Below are positions 35,571 to 43,022 of a DNA stretch of 53,782 nucleotides, piece by piece. How positions within the stretch are numbered: position 1 is the first letter of the stretch; every line of letters starts with the position of its first letter. Source of the DNA: Selenomonas sp. Lineage in GTDB: Bacteria; Bacillota_C; Negativicutes; Selenomonadales; Selenomonadaceae. The stretch is from positions 1 to 53,782 of the forward strand of contig NZ_JAILPX010000124.1 in assembly GCF_024699275.1 (NCBI RefSeq). Reading direction: 5' to 3'. The notes below the pieces were generated by a model. That model did not search any database and was not told the origin of the DNA. It saw only the letters and a program-made list of their open reading frames with translations. Both the position numbers and the translations under genes were made by a program.

Positions 35571-36944
35571 TTGTTGATGTTGAAGAAGAGATATTTAGTG
35601 GCCGGTATTTTCGCCTTCGCTGCAGGCGTGACAATTAACCTTGGCTGTGTACAGGCGGCTGATAGCAGTGGTGTGCGGATAAATTTTGGTCAAACGGAAG
35701 TGCATACTGCTGCACCAACGGCGGCAAAGCAGGACGAGGGCCAGGCGATGAATAAGATCAATAATGTGCAGTTGGTTTGGCAGGAAGTTCCCAGTGCTGT
35801 GCGTTATCAGGTGGTTATTTTAAAATCAGCTGAAGACACGCCGGAAAATATTGCATTGACCTATAACCAGGTATACACCAATGGATTGACGGTGGATTTG
35901 CATCAATTTGGTACGGAGGCCAATGGTTTCTATTGGAAGGTATGTCCTTTGGATTATAATGGACAGCCTGTGGGGAACCGGCATTTTACCAAACCTCGGC
36001 CCATTAAGGAAGGTGGCAGCCTGAATGTGGATGCGCCCAGACCCACCACGCAGTTTGAACGTATGGATTATATGCCGCTCTATCCGGTGTATTCATGGAT
36101 TCCCTATGGCAAGGCCAAGCATCATGAGGTGCAGGTTTATCAGGTGACTGCTGAGGGGGATAAGCTTATTCGTACCTTGCAGGGGGGCGAGTACGATGTG
36201 TATGAAGACGGCGGTTATACCTTGCCGGGTAATTATTATTGGCGGGTGCGTTCCCTAAATAGTGATGGCAGCGCCTCGAGCAATTGGTCGGCGAAGAGTT
36301 ATTTTACCGTGGAAGGAGAAAAACCGCCTTTTGCAGCTTTAGGCGACAGCATCACCCATGGAGGGGGAGCCATGTCTGTTTCCCCGGGTTATCTGCTTTA
36401 TGATTGGGAATCCTATAGTCAGGTACCGGTGAAGAACTTAGGCTACAGCGGGAACACAACTGGTGATATGCTGGAGCGTTTTGAACGGGACGTTTTGCCA
36501 GCGGCTCCCCGGGTGCTGGTGGTTATGGGGGGCGTAAACGACTATCGCCTGGGGACCTATGGTTCTCAGACGGTGGCAAATCTGCAGGCCATCAAGGAGA
36601 AGTGCGATGCGTATGGCATCATTGTGGTTTTTCTGACGCCGACCCCCATCAATCCAACCCTGATGGTGAACAGGGCACATATCGACCAGCCACCCTATGA
36701 TTGGCAGGTGCATCAGCGCTATGTGAATGACTGGGTTATGCGTCAGCAATATCATGTGGATGTGGCTACGGCCCTTACGGACAGCATGGGCAATTTACGC
36801 AGCAATTACACGACAGACGGACTGCACCCGGATTTCTATGGGAAAAAATATATTGGTGAACAGGTGGGACGTTATTTGCAGCTGCATTTTGCCTGGCTTA
36901 CCGGCAAACTGAAGAAAAAGGCTATTCCTGTTTATAATTCGTGA
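35571..36944 (+). CDS. Secreted SGNH/GDSL hydrolase with N-terminal Fn3-like region
   Basis: About 457 residues from TTG 35571 (AGGGGGAGG upstream; ATG 35577 is the alternative). A Sec signal peptide ends near CVQA/AD. Residues about 60-260 look like two fibronectin III-like repeats (VQLVWQEVPSAVRYQVVIL; YWRVRSLNSDGSASSNWS). The C-terminal 200 residues are an SGNH esterase/lipase fold: block I ALGDSITHG (Ser), block II LGYSGNTTGDM, block III GGVNDYR, block V DGLHP (Asp and His). It likely removes acyl or acetyl groups from an envelope or extracellular glycan; the substrate is unknown. Confidence 0.87.
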   Translation: MLMLKKRYLVAGIFAFAAGVTINLGCVQAADSSGVRINFGQTEVHTAAPTAAKQDEGQAMNKINNVQLVWQEVPSAVRYQVVILKSAEDTPENIALTYNQVYTNGLTVDLHQFGTEANGFYWKVCPLDYNGQPVGNRHFTKPRPIKEGGSLNVDAPRPTTQFERMDYMPLYPVYSWIPYGKAKHHEVQVYQVTAEGDKLIRTLQGGEYDVYEDGGYTLPGNYYWRVRSLNSDGSASSNWSAKSYFTVEGEKPPFAALGDSITHGGGAMSVSPGYLLYDWESYSQVPVKNLGYSGNTTGDMLERFERDVLPAAPRVLVVMGGVNDYRLGTYGSQTVANLQAIKEKCDAYGIIVVFLTPTPINPTLMVNRAHIDQPPYDWQVHQRYVNDWVMRQQYHVDVATALTDSMGNLRSNYTTDGLHPDFYGKKYIGEQVGRYLQLHFAWLTGKLKKKAIPVYNS

Positions 36945-36954
36945 ATTTTTTCGT

Positions 36955-36980
36955 AGGGGCGTGGAAAACGCCCCTTATTT
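36955..36980 (+). terminator. Terminator after the SGNH hydrolase gene
   Basis: Stem AGGGGCGT / ACGCCCCT, loop GGAAA, then TTATTTTT. Confidence 0.88.
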
Positions 36981-37029
36981 TTAATTAAAATTTAATGACT
37001 AACTCAACATTTTTGCTTTACTTTGGTAG

Positions 37030-37035
37030 TATAAT
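37030..37035 (+). promoter_or_regulatory. Possible -10 element before the LPP20-like gene
   Basis: TATAAT at 37030-37035, about 50 nt before the start codon. No clear -35 sits at 16-18 nt, so this is a weak call. Confidence 0.3.
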
Positions 37036-37083
37036 ATACGATATATTAAGAGAAAATCGTTTAAGTGGGAAGGTGTGGTTGGT

Positions 37084-38082
37084 TTGCGAAGGATAATTAC
37101 AGGATGGATATTGAGCGTTCTTTTGCTTCTGCCCTGCATTTGTCTGGCTGTACCGCAGCAGATAACAGCCAGTGGCGTGTACGTCATGGGAGAAAATGAT
37201 TCGCCGAAAATTGCTAAGGATGCCGCCCGACAGGAGGCCATGCGCGCTGCAACCGAAAAAGCTGGAGTCTATGTGGAGAGTTATTCCAAAACGAAGAACA
37301 TGGAACTCAGTGCAGATGATGTACGGGTGATATCCGGTGCTGTGCTGAAAGTTCTGCGGGAGCAGGCTGTGCCGGAGCTTTCGGCGGGGGTATGGAAGTA
37401 TACGGTGACGCTGACCTGCGAAGTGGATACGGATAACATCGATTTGCAATCCATGCTGGAGAATCGCAGTAAATTAGAGAAGCTGCAACAGGAGCGAGAT
37501 GCGCTAAAGAAGCAGAACCAGGAATTGCTGGAAAAATATAAACAGGCAAAGGGGGTAGAGAAAGAACGGATAGGCACGGAATTGGAATCCCAGTATAATT
37601 TACAGGATATCTTTGACCGTTGTGCAATTTTTATTCAGCAGGGAGAACAGCGCCGGGCTATCTTTGAATTGAACAAGGTAATCAATGATCGTAAGGTTAC
37701 GGATAGTCCCCTGGCTTATGCACACTATCTGCGGGGGCGGGCTTACTACGAGCGGAATATGGACAACCGTGCGATGGAGGATTTTGCTGCAGCGGAAACA
37801 ACGCCGCATAATGATAAGATTTATCCCATTTGGCGTGCCCGCTACTATCAAGGGCTTATCTACTCCGACAGGGAGCAGTGGGAACAGGCTTATGCGAAAT
37901 TAAAACAGGCCTGGGATGATTCCGGGCACAGTGATCCGGATATTGAGGCAGCTATGCTCAAGGCCAAGCGTCAGGCATATCCTTCCCGTTATCCGGAAAA
38001 AAGGCGCGTGCCGCAAAGGGAAAACGGCGAAGTGGACTGGGAAAAAGTGGTGTCGGAAGTGCTGATTGGAATTTTGCGTTAA
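37084..38082 (+). CDS. Secreted LPP20/FlgT-N-like protein with coiled coil and TPR-like region
   Basis: About 332 residues from TTG 37084; a GTG at 37075 is too close to the GGGAAGG ribosome-binding site. A Sec signal peptide ends near CICLA/VP. Residues about 25-115 (TASGVYVMGENDSPKIAKDAARQEAMRAA type) resemble the LPP20/FlgT N-terminal domain found in envelope and flagellar-associated proteins. Residues about 120-165 form a coiled coil rich in Lys, Glu and Gln. Residues 175-285 look like TPR helices. A periplasmic scaffold is likely; the exact role is unknown. Confidence 0.72.
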   Translation: MRRIITGWILSVLLLLPCICLAVPQQITASGVYVMGENDSPKIAKDAARQEAMRAATEKAGVYVESYSKTKNMELSADDVRVISGAVLKVLREQAVPELSAGVWKYTVTLTCEVDTDNIDLQSMLENRSKLEKLQQERDALKKQNQELLEKYKQAKGVEKERIGTELESQYNLQDIFDRCAIFIQQGEQRRAIFELNKVINDRKVTDSPLAYAHYLRGRAYYERNMDNRAMEDFAAAETTPHNDKIYPIWRARYYQGLIYSDREQWEQAYAKLKQAWDDSGHSDPDIEAAMLKAKRQAYPSRYPEKRRVPQRENGEVDWEKVVSEVLIGILR

Positions 38083-38108
38083 GAATATATTCCTACATTA
38101 ACGATAAA

Positions 38109-38117
38109 TGATAAAAT
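38109..38117 (+). promoter_or_regulatory. Possible extended -10 for the HD-GYP gene
   Basis: TGATAAAAT matches the TGn-10 form (TAAAAT at 38112-38117). The -35 region is poor. The predicted leader is about 75 nt. Confidence 0.35.
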
Positions 38118-38199
38118 TTAAAGGTAAGTGCTTGATTTTTTTGCGAAAACAAGGCAAAATATAGCATATAGTTGTTTTTTAGCAAGGAAGAATAATTGT

Positions 38200-39240
38200 A
38201 TGCAAATATCCCAAATGAGACAGATGCTGGTGCTGCTGGTGGATGCAAGTGAAAGTGACCGCCAGCGGCTGCATCAGATTTTGGACCCCAGGGTCCAGTT
38301 GGAGACAGTTACTTCTGGCAAAGAAGCTCTTTCCTATGTGGAGCAACATGATGTTAAATTGCTCTTGCTTTCTTCGACGCTGTCCGATATGGGCGGTTTT
38401 GAGGTTTTGCGCCAGTTGAATCAGAATCCTCACTGCAAGGATGTACCGGTTATCATGCTGGTTCAGGATCACAGTCAAAAGGCAGAAGCGGCTGTAGCTA
38501 TGGCCGGGGGCTTTGATATTATCCGTAAGCCTTTCGTGCCCATTGTTGTGGTAAAAAAGGTGGAACAGGTGCTGGAATTGGAGTACCTGCATCGTAATCT
38601 CAAGGAGGAAGTTCATCGGCAGACACAGTTGGCAGAGGAGCGTCTGGCTTCCAGTGAGCGGCTTTTTGAGGAAACGGTGATGGCCCTGGCGAAGACCATC
38701 GATGCCAAAGATGCGTATACGCGTGGTCATTCCCAGCGAGTGGCCCGTTATGCCCGACATATTGCTTATAAACTTGGGTGGCTTGAGGAGGAGCAACGCA
38801 GGATTTATTTTATGGGGCTGCTCCATGACATTGGCAAGATTGGGGTACCAGAAGCAATCATCAATAAGACCACCAGACTTACCGATGAAGAATATGGAAA
38901 GATAAAGCAGCATACGGTCATTGGTTCGGAAATCCTGGATTTGGTGGCTGAGTTTCCGGAATTGGCAATAGGTGCCCGTTCCCATCATGAGCGCTATGAC
39001 GGGAAGGGGTATCCGGATGGTTTTGCGGGTAGTCAGATTCCCGTCTATGCGCGGGTGATTGCTGTGGCAGATGCTTATGATGCTATGACCTCACGGCGTA
39101 GTTATCGGGATATCCTGCCCCAGGATGTGGTGCGCAGCGAAATCGTCAAGGGGAGAGGAACCCAGTTTGATCCGCAGTTCGCGGATATCATGCTGCAGAT
39201 TATTGATGAAGATGCAGATTATATGCTACATGAACGTTAA
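38200..39240 (+). CDS. HD-GYP phosphodiesterase with degenerate receiver domain
   Basis: A 346-residue protein from ATG 38200 (AAGGAAG upstream). Residues 9-125 are a CheY-like receiver. The usual acidic pair is reduced to VDAS, and the phospho-accepting Asp is replaced by Ser58 (LLLLSSTLSDMGG). The distal Lys (RKPF) remains. A coiled linker at 130-165 leads to a complete HD-GYP domain: HSQRVARYARHI, LLHDIGKIG, HTVIGSEIL, HHERYDGKGYPDGF. The domain should hydrolyse c-di-GMP. The receiver probably works as a non-phosphorylated protein-interaction domain. A terminator follows. Confidence 0.9.
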   Translation: MQISQMRQMLVLLVDASESDRQRLHQILDPRVQLETVTSGKEALSYVEQHDVKLLLLSSTLSDMGGFEVLRQLNQNPHCKDVPVIMLVQDHSQKAEAAVAMAGGFDIIRKPFVPIVVVKKVEQVLELEYLHRNLKEEVHRQTQLAEERLASSERLFEETVMALAKTIDAKDAYTRGHSQRVARYARHIAYKLGWLEEEQRRIYFMGLLHDIGKIGVPEAIINKTTRLTDEEYGKIKQHTVIGSEILDLVAEFPELAIGARSHHERYDGKGYPDGFAGSQIPVYARVIAVADAYDAMTSRRSYRDILPQDVVRSEIVKGRGTQFDPQFADIMLQIIDEDADYMLHER

Positions 39241-39264
39241 AGTTGAATAGGCAGTCAAGATAAG

Positions 39265-39300
39265 CAGGCTGACCGGTCCTATGACTGGTCAGCCTGTTTT
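39265..39300 (+). terminator. Terminator after the HD-GYP gene
   Basis: A 14-bp stem CAGGCTGACCGGTC / GACTGGTCAGCCTG with loop CTAT, then TTTT. Confidence 0.88.
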
Positions 39301-39331
39301 GGCGTATGCTTTACATAAGGGGGGCAGAACG

Positions 39332-40243
39332 ATGAAATTCTGTATATTTGGTGCTGGTGGAACCGGCGGGGTTTTAGCGTCTTATCTGGCTATGGCTGGT
39401 CATGATGTGACACTGATTGCTCGAGGAAAGCATCTGGCAGCAATCAGGGAAGAGGGATTGGTGCTGCATACAAATCATCGGGGTACGGAAGCGATTAAGG
39501 GAATCAAGGCCTGTACGGCAGAAGCTTATCAGGACAAGCCAGAGATTCTCTTTGTCTGTGTGAAGTATTACAATCTTGAGGATGTCCTTGCTTTTATACA
39601 GGAAAAGATTGGTTCGGACACGTTGATTGTACCTGTGCTGAATGTCTTTGGAACCGGCGGTATGATGCAGGAAAAATTGCCGCAGCATACCTGTCTGGAT
39701 GGCTGTATCTATGTGATGGGGGAAATAGAGGCCCCAGGCGTTATCTATCAGTCGGATAAGATGCTGCGGGTTATCTATGGATACCGTCCTGGGCAGGAAC
39801 AACGCTTACTGGATACGGCAAGGCATTTGGAAACGGTATTGCAGGAGGCGGGAATACGCGGCCATTTCAGTGAACATATCATTCGGGATGCTCTGCAAAA
39901 GTTCGCTTATGTTTCGCCGGCAGGGGCTGCCGGTGTATATTTTAATGCCACCAGTGAGGACTTCCAGCAGGAAGGGAAGGAACGGGAAATGTTCAAGGGG
40001 CTGGTACGAGAAGTAGCGACTTTGGGCAAAGCCATGGGCGTGGATTTCCAAGTTGATCTGGTGGAAACGGGCTTGAAGATTCTCGATGCTTTGCAGCCTG
40101 GCTCTACAACCTCCATGCAGCGGGATATCCTGCGGGGCAAACAGTCTGAATTTGCGGGGCTGGTTAGCCGGGTGGTTGACTTGGGGCGGATGTATCATGT
40201 GCCTGTGCCCTTGTATCAACAGGTGGATGCGCGGATCAAATGA
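39332..40243 (+). CDS. panE: 2-dehydropantoate 2-reductase (PanE/ApbA family)
   Basis: A 303-residue NADPH-dependent ketopantoate reductase-like protein, the third step of pantothenate/CoA synthesis if canonical. The ATG at 39332 follows AAGGGGGG; an upstream frame start at 39281 lies in the previous terminator. Rossmann motif FGAGGTGG at residues 5-12; the C-terminal helical domain keeps the KFAYVSPAGA lysine region and the late SMQRDILRGKQSE motif. The family includes paralogues of unknown substrate, so the pathway is inferred. No other pan genes are nearby. Confidence 0.83.
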   Translation: MKFCIFGAGGTGGVLASYLAMAGHDVTLIARGKHLAAIREEGLVLHTNHRGTEAIKGIKACTAEAYQDKPEILFVCVKYYNLEDVLAFIQEKIGSDTLIVPVLNVFGTGGMMQEKLPQHTCLDGCIYVMGEIEAPGVIYQSDKMLRVIYGYRPGQEQRLLDTARHLETVLQEAGIRGHFSEHIIRDALQKFAYVSPAGAAGVYFNATSEDFQQEGKEREMFKGLVREVATLGKAMGVDFQVDLVETGLKILDALQPGSTTSMQRDILRGKQSEFAGLVSRVVDLGRMYHVPVPLYQQVDARIK

Positions 40244-40253
40244 ACGTAAAAAT

Positions 40254-40296
40254 AAGCAAGGAATGGGAGATAACGTTCCATTCCTTGCTTTATTTT
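40254..40296. terminator. Bidirectional terminator between panE and cheB
   Basis: A 13-bp stem AAGCAAGGAATGG / CCATTCCTTGCTT with T-runs on both strands (TTATTTT on +, ATTTTTA on -). It serves the convergent genes on either side; the cheB stop overlaps its edge. Confidence 0.88.
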
Positions 40297-41405
40297 GTCA
40301 GTTTGATGATTTCTGAGGGGATATTGATCAGGGGAAGCTGACGTTGGACGGCACCGCATTCGTAGGCTGCTTTAGGCATACCATAGACGGTGCAGGAGGC
40401 TGCATCCTGTCCGATGGTCGGAGAACCTTTCTGCCGCATGTGCAGCAGGCCATCGGCTCCGTCACGTCCCATGCCGGTAAGGATAACGCCAACGGCCTGG
40501 TCCCCGGCCACATCCGCTACACTGTCGAAGAGTACGTCTACGGAGGGACAGACGCTATGGACCGGGGGACCCGGCTTGCATTCCAGCATATATTGACATC
40601 CCATGGCCTGAACGGTCATGTGCTTGCCGCCGGGGGCGATGTAGACATGGTTGGGCATTATCACATCGCCGCTGGCCGCCTCTTTGATGGTCAGCGAGCA
40701 CTCATGGTCGAGGCGGTCGGCAAAGAGTTTGGAGAACATGGGGGGGATATGTTGGACAATGACAATGCCTGGCAGGGGGGGATGAAGCTTCTGGAGAATG
40801 GCAGAGATGGCATCGGTCCCTCCGGTGGAGGCGCCGATGGCAATCAGGTTGATGTGGGAGTGGGTAGGCTTGTAGAGCGTCTCGATTTTTTCTGCCGGCT
40901 CAGGAGCAATGGTTTTCTCCGGACTGGCCTTATGGCCGGCATGCCAAATCTCCCGGGTTACCACGGCACCACCACCAATGTTTTTAGCGTGGGATGTACT
41001 CTGCTGGTCATATTGGGCCTGTAATACCAGCAGCGTGCTGAGCAAAGCCTCATAGAAAGGTGCCATGGACTGGCTGACCGGTGGACGCTTGAGGTAAGCA
41101 GCTGCGCCCAGCTGTCGAGCCGTGTTTTTGCTGCTGTCCAGCATGCCGTAAGTGATAATGGGAATATTGGGGTTCAGACGAATGAGTCTGGGCATGAATT
41201 TTTCATTTTGGATAAGCGTGGAAGCTAACGCAAAATTCAGTACAATGATGGTGGGCTTGAACAAGAGGAGTTTTTCTTCGGCCTCTTCTGGCTTGATGAC
41301 GCGTTCTACCAGGCTGCCGTGAGGGAGCCTGCGCGCAAGTTCCATGGCCAAGGCTTCATGGAAGATTATGGAATTATCGATTACGAGTACTCGTAAATCC
41401 TGCAT
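40290..41405 (-). CDS. cheB: CheB-type protein-glutamate methylesterase with degenerate receiver
   Basis: A 371-residue CheB-like protein, the only protein gene on the minus strand. The ATG at 41405 is preceded by GGGGGTGG. The receiver (residues 1-120) has DN instead of DD in the acidic pocket and Asn57 at the phosphorylation site (IIVLNFAL), so normal phospho-activation is unlikely. The C-terminal esterase domain is intact: IAIGASTGGTDAI (Ser), IVQHIPPMFSK (His) and LTGMGRDGADG (Asp). Canonical CheB removes methyl groups from chemoreceptors and deamidates Gln. No cheR, cheA or receptor gene is adjacent. Confidence 0.9.
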   Translation of the reverse strand: MQDLRVLVIDNSIIFHEALAMELARRLPHGSLVERVIKPEEAEEKLLLFKPTIIVLNFALASTLIQNEKFMPRLIRLNPNIPIITYGMLDSSKNTARQLGAAAYLKRPPVSQSMAPFYEALLSTLLVLQAQYDQQSTSHAKNIGGGAVVTREIWHAGHKASPEKTIAPEPAEKIETLYKPTHSHINLIAIGASTGGTDAISAILQKLHPPLPGIVIVQHIPPMFSKLFADRLDHECSLTIKEAASGDVIMPNHVYIAPGGKHMTVQAMGCQYMLECKPGPPVHSVCPSVDVLFDSVADVAGDQAVGVILTGMGRDGADGLLHMRQKGSPTIGQDAASCTVYGMPKAAYECGAVQRQLPLINIPSEIIKLTK

Positions 41406-41547
41406 ATCTTCCACCCCCGTTGCTGAATAAGAATAATTCGTTCTATTTTATCATTGTATCATAATTTCTTGTTGGCAGGTAGAAGGAATCTCTCCGGGGA
41501 TGTGGAATAATAAATTAAGAGTCAAATTTAGAAGGGGTGTTTCTTTT

Positions 41548-42114
41548 ATGAATCGATTGGTAAAAGTTTTGGTAGGTGCTTTATTTGCAGCTGTCGTCGG
41601 GAGCAGTTCTTTGGCTAATGCCATGAATGTTACTGGTGCCAGCCAGGCAATGACTATTGGGGATAAAACCGTTACAGCCAGTGATGAAAATGGCGCTAAG
41701 ATAAAGTTTGTATCGGATGGTAAGATTCTGCGCCTGATGAGTGCAGATGGCACGAAGGATTATCTCTCCTTTTGCAGTTTTGATGGCATTTACAGCCGTG
41801 TGGATTACAGCGTAAGAGCCCTGGAGACTGCAGATCCGGCTATGCGTATCTTTGAGATTGCCGCTACCCGCGATGGCAAGAGCTGCGGTTATTGGCTGGT
41901 GGGCAATCATATCGGCGGCGCCTGGACGACTTATGTTTCCTGGAACAGCTTTGCCAATCTGGGGTTCCGTACCGATCGCTGGCATGACCTTAAGGCGACT
42001 ATTGAGAACCAGCAGTTGGTGATTACCAGCTATAGTGCTCGGGGAAATATGGATTGGCGTGCCCAGGTTTTCTGGAATGAGAATGATGGTTGGTTTGGCT
42101 TGAAAAGATTTTGA
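41548..42114 (+). CDS. Secreted protein of unknown function
   Basis: A 188-residue protein from ATG 41548 (GAAGGGG upstream). A Sec signal peptide ends near SLANA/MN. The mature part is about 165 residues, beta-rich, with few Lys and many aromatic residues near the C-terminus (WRAQVFWNENDGWFGLKRF). It has two Cys (about residues 83 and 122 of the precursor) that could form a disulfide. I do not recognise a family. It lies between divergent cheB and a tRNA-Thr operon. Confidence 0.68.
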   Translation: MNRLVKVLVGALFAAVVGSSSLANAMNVTGASQAMTIGDKTVTASDENGAKIKFVSDGKILRLMSADGTKDYLSFCSFDGIYSRVDYSVRALETADPAMRIFEIAATRDGKSCGYWLVGNHIGGAWTTYVSWNSFANLGFRTDRWHDLKATIENQQLVITSYSARGNMDWRAQVFWNENDGWFGLKRF

Positions 42115-42122
42115 AAAAATCA

Positions 42123-42152
42123 TTGACAGATAAGGGCACTCTCGCTTATAAT
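42123..42152 (+). promoter_or_regulatory. Consensus promoter of the tRNA-Thr pair
   Basis: TTGACA (42123-42128), an 18-nt spacer and TATAAT (42147-42152); a second TATAAT overlaps at 42152. Both hexamers are perfect consensus. Confidence 0.88.
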
Positions 42153-42184
42153 ATAATCTGTCAGTCGCGAGATTGGCGGATTTT

Positions 42185-42260
42185 GCTGATTTAGCTCAGT
42201 TGGTAGAGCAGCTCATTCGTAATGAGCAGGTCGTAGGTTCGAATCCTATAATCAGCTCCA
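42185..42260 (+). tRNA. tRNA-Thr (CGT), copy 1
   Basis: A 76-nt cloverleaf with acceptor GCTGATT/AATCAGC, anticodon CGT at 42218-42220, T-loop TTCGAAT and encoded CCA. Confidence 0.96.
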
Positions 42261-42268
42261 TATTTATT

Positions 42269-42344
42269 GCTGATTTAGCTCAGTTGGTAGAGCAGCTCAT
42301 TCGTAATGAGCAGGTCGTAGGTTCAAATCCTATAATCAGCTCCA
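42269..42344 (+). tRNA. tRNA-Thr (CGT), copy 2
   Basis: A tandem copy of the preceding tRNA. It differs at one position in the T-loop (TTCAAAT instead of TTCGAAT). The two are separated by 8 nt. Confidence 0.96.
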
Positions 42345-42354
42345 TTAGGATTTT

Positions 42355-42381
42355 AAGCTCCGCAATAAGCGGAGCTTTTTT
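42355..42381 (+). terminator. Terminator of the tRNA-Thr operon
   Basis: Perfect 9-bp stem AAGCTCCGC / GCGGAGCTT with loop AATAA and a T-run. Confidence 0.92.
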
Positions 42382-42665
42382 GTGTGCAATTGTAGTTTGT
42401 TGGAAAGTCTATGTTAACCGCTAAAACGGCCCCCTCGGAAAATAGAACCGTCCAGTTACCTGCGCCGGGCAGGCGGCTAAAAAGCCCGTACATTCGCTTG
42501 TGGGCCATTTAGTGGGACGGCGAAAAGTATTACCACCTTCGCGCCAATTGAGCTGTAACATCAAAAGAAAGAGCGCAATAACAGCGGCAAACTGTAATTA
42601 TATGCATGTATTAAAATGAAAGTGGTGTTAATCTGCAAGTGTGGCGTGATTTTTAGGCACAAAAA
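42382..42665. other. Structured spacer, candidate non-coding RNA
   Basis: About 280 nt between two tRNA operons with no convincing ORF. It contains a nested structure: an outer helix CCGTCC (42449-42454) with GGACGG (about 42515-42520), enclosing hairpins CCTGC/GCAGG and GCCC/GGGC. A further GGCG-rich hairpin lies outside. A TATAAT at 42602-42597 on the minus strand, or the + strand, could drive it. I could not match it to a known RNA such as 6S or SRP RNA. Confidence 0.35.
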
Positions 42666-42703
42666 GAGCTGCAGCAAAATGATTCCCCATTTTACCGCAG
42701 CTC
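42666..42703 (-). terminator. Terminator of the tRNA-Ser operon (minus strand)
   Basis: A 16-bp stem with two G-U-type pairs (GAGCTGCGGTAAAATG / CATTTTGCTGCAGCTC on the minus strand), 6-nt loop, then TTTTT. On the + strand it is followed by AATTTTT and may also terminate there. Confidence 0.82.
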
Positions 42704-42716
42704 CGTAATTTTTAAG

Positions 42717-42807
42717 TGGCGGAGTGGAGAGGATTCGAACCTCCGCACCGGTTACCCAGCCTAACGATTTAGCAAACCGTCCTCTTCAGCCTCTTGAGTA
42801 CCACTCC
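42717..42807 (-). tRNA. tRNA-Ser (GCT)
   Basis: A 91-nt class II tRNA on the minus strand: acceptor GGAGTGG/CCACTCC, anticodon GCT (in GGTTTGCTAAATCG), long variable arm, discriminator G and encoded CCA. Confidence 0.95.
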
Positions 42808-42814
42808 ATTATGA

Positions 42815-42903
<89 letters not shown>

Positions 42904-42919
42904 ATCGGTCAATAAGAAT

Positions 42920-42948
42920 ATTATAGCAGTGAGCCGTAAACTTGTCAA
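42920..42948 (-). promoter_or_regulatory. Consensus promoter of the tRNA-Ser pair
   Basis: On the minus strand TTGACA (42948-42943), a 17-nt spacer and TATAAT (42925-42920). Its -35 overlaps the murI -35 on the other strand. Confidence 0.88.
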
Positions 42949-42970
42949 ATGATGGTGATTGCGCTATACT
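42942..42970 (+). promoter_or_regulatory. murI promoter sharing its -35 with tRNA-Ser
   Basis: On the + strand TTGTCA (42942-42947), a 17-nt spacer and TATACT (42965-42970). The predicted start is about 45 nt before the murI start codon. Confidence 0.72.
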
Positions 42971-43022
42971 ATCATACGTTGTTATCGATTGAAAAAATTA
43001 GCAAGTGCAGGAGTTGAGGGCG

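Noticed and set aside
42173..42424. 83-codon + frame with an internal repeat
   Set aside because: It is the translation of the two tandem tRNA-Thr genes; the repeat reflects the duplicated tRNA.
42382..42665. 6S, SRP, RNase P or tmRNA in the tRNA spacer
   Set aside because: None of the conserved cores of these RNAs (for example the SRP GGAAGGAAGCAG loop) was found on either strand.
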